A stretch of 23,389 nt of DNA, from assembly GCA_002898915.1 (NCBI GenBank), contig BEHO01000001.1, positions 1 to 23,389 on the forward strand, written 5' to 3'. Numbering within the stretch: position 1 is the stretch's first letter; every line of letters begins with the position of its first letter. The translations under genes were made by a program, and so were the position numbers. Positions 20,780 to 23,389 of this stretch are shown here, one piece after another. This DNA comes from a bacterium HR12. Lineage in GTDB: Bacteria; Actinomycetota; UBA4738; HRBIN12. The notes beneath the pieces are model-generated. The model made no database searches, had not been told where the DNA came from, and saw only the letters and a program-made list of their open reading frames with translations.

Positions 20780-22474
20780 GTGATCGAGCGACGCCTGGCC
20801 GAGCTGGTCCGCGAGGCCCTGCGCGCGAGCGCGGGGGAGCTCGGCGTGGACGGGGCTCTCCCCGAGGTCGAGATCTCCGTCCCCAAGCTCCGCGCGCACG
20901 GGGACTTCTCCACGAACGTGGCCCTCGCCCTCGCCCGCCGCGTGGGCCGCCCGCCCCGGGAGGTGGCCGAGGTCCTCGCCGCGCACCTGCCCGCCGACCC
21001 GGTGCTCGCTCGGGCCGAGGTGGCGGGGCCGGGGTTCCTCAACCTGTTCCTCACCGACGCCTGGCTCCACGACGCCCTGCGGGAGGCGGTGCGTCTCGGT
21101 CCGGCCTACGGGCGGGCGGCGCGGCTCGGGCGCCGGGTCCAGGTGGAGTTCGTCAGCGCCAACCCCACGGGACCCCTGCACGTCGGCCACGCTCGCAACG
21201 CGGTGATCGGCGACGCCATCGCCAACGTGATGGACGCCGCCGGCTGGGACGTCGAGCGGGAGTACTACTTCAACGACGCCGGGCGCCAGATGGAGCTGTT
21301 CGGCGCCTCGGTGGAGGCGCGGTACCTCCAGCGCTTCGGGATCGACGCCGAGGTGCCGCCCGACGGCTACCACGGCGCGTACATCGCGGACGTCGCCGAG
21401 GCCATCGCGGCGCGTCACGGCGACGCGCTCGTGCACCTGCCGCCCGCGGAGCGCGCCGCCCGCGTCCTGCAGGAGGGCGCGGCCCTCGTGCTCGACCAGA
21501 TCAAGGCGACCCTCGAGCGGTTCCGGGTCCGCTTCGACCGGTACCTGCACGAGCGGGAGCTCCACGCGTCCGGCCAGGTGGCGCAGGCGGTGGAGCGCCT
21601 GCGGGCCGCGGGGTACGCGTACGAGGCCGAGGGCGCGGTGTGGTTCCGGGCCACGGCCTTCGGCGACGACAAGGACCGCGTCCTGATCCGCGCGAACGGC
21701 GCGCCCACCTACTTCGCCGCGGACTGCGCGTACCTGGTGGACAAGTTCTCGCGGGGCTTCGACCGGCTCATCTACGTGTGGGGCGCCGACCACCACGGCG
21801 ACGTGGCCCGCCTCAAGGGGGCCGCGCAGGCGCTGGGCTACGACCCCGAGGCGGTCGAGATCGTGCTCTACCAGTTCGTCACGCTCTACCGCGGCGGAGA
21901 GCTGGTGCGGATGAGCAAGCGGGCGGGGGACATCGTGACCCTCGACGAGCTCCTCGATGAGGTGGGCGTGGACGCGACCCGGTTCACGCTCCTCGCCCGC
22001 TCCAACGACTCACCGATCGACTTCGACATCGAGCTCGTGAAACGCCGTTCCATGGAGAACCCCGTCTACTACGTGCAGTACGGGCACGCGCGGATCGCGA
22101 GCATCCTGCGGCACGCGGCGGAGCGGGGGATCGCGCCCCGGCCGGTGGAGGAGGTCGACCTCACGCCGCTCGCGACGGAAGCCGAGCGCGACCTCCTCCG
22201 GGCCATCGCCGAGCTCCCCGGGCGGGTCCTCGAGGCGGCGGAGCTCCGAGCGCCGCACCGGCTCGCCTACTTCGCGCAGGAGCTCGCGGCCCGGTTCCAC
22301 CGCTTCTACACGGAGTGTCGCGTCGTCACGGACGACGAAGCCCTGACCCAGGCCCGCCTGCACCTCGCGACCGGCGCCAAGGTGGCGATCGCGAACGTCC
22401 TCCGCCTCCTCGGGGTGGACGCGCCGGAGTCGATGGAGCGGCTCGAGGGCGAGCCGACCGACGTCGGGGCCTGA
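20780..22474 (+). CDS. argS: Arginyl-tRNA synthetase
   Basis: A 564-residue class I synthetase that charges tRNA-Arg. The N-terminal additive domain (residues 1-110, with PKLRAHGDFSTNVALALARR) recognises the tRNA D-loop in this family. The catalytic domain has ANPTGPLHVGHARNAVIGD, where HVGH (134-137) is the HIGH motif, and RMSKRAGD (377-384), the KMSKS-like loop. The C-terminal anticodon-binding domain begins near NPVYYVQYGHARIASILRHA and contains LARFHRFYTECRV-like helices. Length is usual for the enzyme. GTG 20780 is supported by the -10 box and by the fit of the N-terminus to the family. It is followed after 11 nt by lysA, an order known from Corynebacterium and other actinobacteria. Confidence 0.97.
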   Translation: MIERRLAELVREALRASAGELGVDGALPEVEISVPKLRAHGDFSTNVALALARRVGRPPREVAEVLAAHLPADPVLARAEVAGPGFLNLFLTDAWLHDALREAVRLGPAYGRAARLGRRVQVEFVSANPTGPLHVGHARNAVIGDAIANVMDAAGWDVEREYYFNDAGRQMELFGASVEARYLQRFGIDAEVPPDGYHGAYIADVAEAIAARHGDALVHLPPAERAARVLQEGAALVLDQIKATLERFRVRFDRYLHERELHASGQVAQAVERLRAAGYAYEAEGAVWFRATAFGDDKDRVLIRANGAPTYFAADCAYLVDKFSRGFDRLIYVWGADHHGDVARLKGAAQALGYDPEAVEIVLYQFVTLYRGGELVRMSKRAGDIVTLDELLDEVGVDATRFTLLARSNDSPIDFDIELVKRRSMENPVYYVQYGHARIASILRHAAERGIAPRPVEEVDLTPLATEAERDLLRAIAELPGRVLEAAELRAPHRLAYFAQELAARFHRFYTECRVVTDDEALTQARLHLATGAKVAIANVLRLLGVDAPESMERLEGEPTDVGA

Positions 22475-22485
22475 GGACGTCGGGG

Positions 22486-23389
22486 ATGGCCGCCTCCGCG
22501 CCCCCGCCGTGGCCGACCAACGCGGTCCTGGACGACGCGGGGCTGCGCGTCGCGGGCGTCGCCGCCGAGGAGCTCGCCGCACGCTTCGGCACCCCGCTCC
22601 TCGTCGCCGACGAGGCCCACCTGCGCGAGCGGGCCCGCACCTTCGCCCGGCTGTTCCCGCACCCGCTGTACGCGGTGAAGGCCTTCACCTCCCACCACGT
22701 GATCCGCCTCGTCCTGGAGGAGGGGCTCGACCTCCTCGCGGCCACCGAGGGCGAGGTCGAGGCGTGCCTGCGGGCCGGCGCCCCGCCCTCCCGGATCGTC
22801 CTGCACGGGAACAACAAGTCCGACGCGGAGCTCTCCCTCGCGGTCGACGAGGGGCTGCGGCTGGTGAACGTGGACAACCCCGACGAGCTCGAGCGTCTCG
22901 ACCGGATCGCCCGCGAGCGCGGTGTCGTGCAGGACATCCTCCTCCGGGTCCTCCCCGAGGTCGGGGCGGGGGCCCACCGCGCGATCCGCACGGGGGAGGC
23001 GGGCTCGAAGTTCGGGATGCCGGTGGCCGAGATCCCCGCCGTCGTGGCCCGGGCGATGGAGCTCGGGGGCGTCCGACCGGTCGGGCTGCACGCGCACATC
23101 GGCTCCCAGATCCTGGAGGTCGAGCCGTACCTCGCGGCCGTCGACGTCCTCCTCGATCTCCTCGTCGAGCTGCGTGACCGGACCGGGTTCGAGGCCGACG
23201 TGCTCGACCTCGGCGGGGGGTTCGGGGTGGCGTACACGGACGAGACGCCCCTGTCCCTCGACGAGCTGGCGCCGGCCCTGCTCGCCCGGGTGCGCGAGGG
23301 CGCGCCGCGGCGGGGGCTCCGCGTGCCGCACACGCTCGTCGAGCCGGGTCGGTCCGGGGTGGGGCAGGCGATGGTGACCCTGTACCGGG
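22486..23389 (+). CDS. lysA: Diaminopimelate decarboxylase, 3'-truncated by the window
   Basis: The frame is open to the window edge (301 codons seen of an expected 430-470). The PLP enzyme makes lysine from meso-diaminopimelate. Visible fold-type III features are YAVKAF with the PLP-binding Lys65, VLHGNNKSDAEL, GSKFGMP, HAHIGSQI, the glycine-rich phosphate loop LDLGGGFG, and EPGRS, which binds the PLP phosphate or substrate. The remaining C-terminal part, with the catalytic Cys and Tyr, is outside the window. ATG 22486 has GAGGA (22473-22477) 8 nt upstream. It is probably co-transcribed with argS. In Corynebacterium the argS-lysA operon responds to arginine and lysine; whether that holds here cannot be seen. 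Confidence 0.94.
   Translation, partial: MAASAPPPWPTNAVLDDAGLRVAGVAAEELAARFGTPLLVADEAHLRERARTFARLFPHPLYAVKAFTSHHVIRLVLEEGLDLLAATEGEVEACLRAGAPPSRIVLHGNNKSDAELSLAVDEGLRLVNVDNPDELERLDRIARERGVVQDILLRVLPEVGAGAHRAIRTGEAGSKFGMPVAEIPAVVARAMELGGVRPVGLHAHIGSQILEVEPYLAAVDVLLDLLVELRDRTGFEADVLDLGGGFGVAYTDETPLSLDELAPALLARVREGAPRRGLRVPHTLVEPGRSGVGQAMVTLYR

Overview
The window is very GC-rich, densely coding chromosomal DNA, most likely from an actinobacterium (Actinomycetota). The clearest markers are a bacterial proteasome activator (Bpa/PafE) ending in GQYL, an argS-lysA pair arranged as in many actinobacteria, an actinobacterial-style DUF309 protein, and the codon bias. Several genes begin 6-9 nt after a TANNNT box with no Shine-Dalgarno, which suggests leaderless transcription. 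The class cannot be fixed from sequence alone. No insertion sequence, phage, CRISPR array or clear genomic island is visible; this looks like a core chromosomal region.

Layout. Positions 1-2462 (+): the 3' part of a PLP-dependent group II decarboxylase, a shortened S51/glutamine-amidotransferase-like protein and endonuclease III. Positions 2484-4364 (+): a glycerophosphodiester phosphodiesterase, a small unknown helical protein, and an Fe-S uracil-DNA glycosylase broken by one in-frame TGA. Positions 4400-6852 (+): an ABC exporter half-transporter translationally coupled to a MarR regulator. Positions 6974-10249 (-): an AI-2E-family membrane protein followed by a GH38 alpha-mannosidase-like enzyme. 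Positions 10305-11621 (+): DUF309 protein and a SAM methyltransferase. Positions 11618-13156: divergent pyrE (-) and pyrD (+), two pyrimidine genes whose start codons are separated by 21 bp that hold a symmetric -10-like element. Positions 13226-17422 (+): a complete polyamine-type ABC importer (ATPase, lipoprotein, two permeases) with a strong hairpin after the lipoprotein gene. Positions 17448-19344 (-): M20 peptidase, then bpa. Positions 19530-20554: OsmC-like protein (+) and pyridoxamine phosphate oxidase (-), convergent. Positions 20647-20718: tRNA-Arg(CCG) (-). Positions 20780-23389 (+): argS and lysA, the latter running off the window.

The genes are mostly housekeeping: base excision repair, pyrimidine and lysine biosynthesis, Arg-tRNA charging, B6 salvage, polyamine uptake and protein turnover. 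I found no clear new multi-gene system. The items most worth checking are the interrupted glycosylase, the S51-like protein lacking its catalytic core, the class-2 dihydroorotate dehydrogenase with a class-1-like catalytic cysteine, the shared pyrE/pyrD promoter, the repeated leaderless promoter pattern and an operator-like dyad between the M20 and OsmC genes.
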